Source of the DNA: CAYZEZ01 sp964477295
GTDB taxonomy: Bacteria; Bacteroidota; Bacteroidia; Bacteroidales; SM23-62
Assembly (NCBI GenBank): GCA_964477295.1
Contig: CAYZEZ010000016.1
Location: forward strand, 1-30,512
Reading direction: 5' to 3'
Length of the DNA: 30,512 bases
Part shown: positions 30,461-30,512 of the stretch, one piece after another
How positions within the stretch are numbered: the stretch's first letter is position 1
Layout of the letters: each line of letters opens with the position of its first letter
Made by a program: the position numbers and the translations under genes
Notes under the pieces: generated by a model
What the model was told of the DNA's origin: nothing
The model's database searches: none
The model's input: only the letters and a program-made list of their open reading frames with translations

Positions 30461-30512
30461 TACCCGGAGCCGGGATCGAACCGGCAAGGGCAAAGCCCAC
30501 TGGTTTTTGAGA
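30461..30512 (-). tRNA. tRNA-Leu(CAA), 3' part only
   Basis: The minus strand shows the anticodon loop CTCAAAA, the 3' anticodon stem ACCAG, a long variable arm GGGC-TTT-GCCC, a T arm GCCGG-TTCGATC-CCGGC and acceptor strand TCCGGGT with discriminator A. The long variable arm marks class II and anticodon CAA gives leucine. CCA is not encoded, since CAG follows the discriminator base. The 5' half lies beyond the window. Confidence 0.85.

Overview
The window looks like chromosome from a member of the Bacteroidota, most likely a Bacteroidales or Marinilabiliales-type bacterium. The pointers are a moderately AT-rich sequence, candidate -7 boxes of the TAnnTTTG type instead of sigma-70 boxes, weak or absent Shine-Dalgarno sequences, a type-B succinate:quinone oxidoreductase in the order C-A-B, a DUF6150-type repeat protein, a YfhO-like protein and a decayed GldJ/GldK-like gene. 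No species can be named from the sequence alone.

Region 1 (1-12942, all minus strand) is a surface-glycan locus read from right to left. It starts with glycyl-tRNA synthetase (glyS), followed after 12 bp by a GT4 glycosyltransferase, then a second GT-B-like transferase, then a complete six-gene CMP-pseudaminic acid pathway in the order pseB, pseC, pseF, pseG, pseH, pseI. A third GT-like protein, a Wzx-type flippase and the first 46 codons of a YfhO-like membrane protein follow. Together these would make CMP-pseudaminic acid from UDP-GlcNAc, add it to a lipid-linked or protein-linked glycan and export that glycan. No polymerase or ligase is visible. A 130-bp gap between pseC and pseF holds a palindromic repeat and a possible internal promoter, splitting the pathway into two blocks.

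Region 2 (13132-17474) is housekeeping: nadB (L-aspartate oxidase), a convergent tRNA-dihydrouridine synthase, a CPBP-family membrane protease and a conserved protein of unknown function. A second copy of the palindromic repeat sits in the nadB leader.

Region 3 (17475-24289) carries sdhC-sdhA-sdhB (succinate dehydrogenase/fumarate reductase, di-heme type B) on the minus strand. It is bracketed by two divergent members of the M24 (Xaa-Pro aminopeptidase/prolidase) family on the plus strand. The upstream gap of the first peptidase contains a good Bacteroidota-type promoter with a direct repeat inside its spacer.

Region 4 (24349-26202) is more accessory: an alpha/beta hydrolase, a small secreted protein made of six 13-15-residue repeats (DUF6150-like), and a frameshifted remnant of a formylglycine-generating-enzyme/GldJ-GldK-like gene.

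Region 5 (26203-30512, minus strand) holds a Spy/CpxP-like periplasmic protein, a carboxyl-terminal processing protease overlapping a dCMP-deaminase gene, a Tat-exported Gfo/Idh/MocA oxidoreductase with a lipobox, an intrinsic terminator, and the 3' part of a tRNA-Leu(CAA) cut by the window edge. I saw no CRISPR array, insertion sequence, integrase or rRNA gene.
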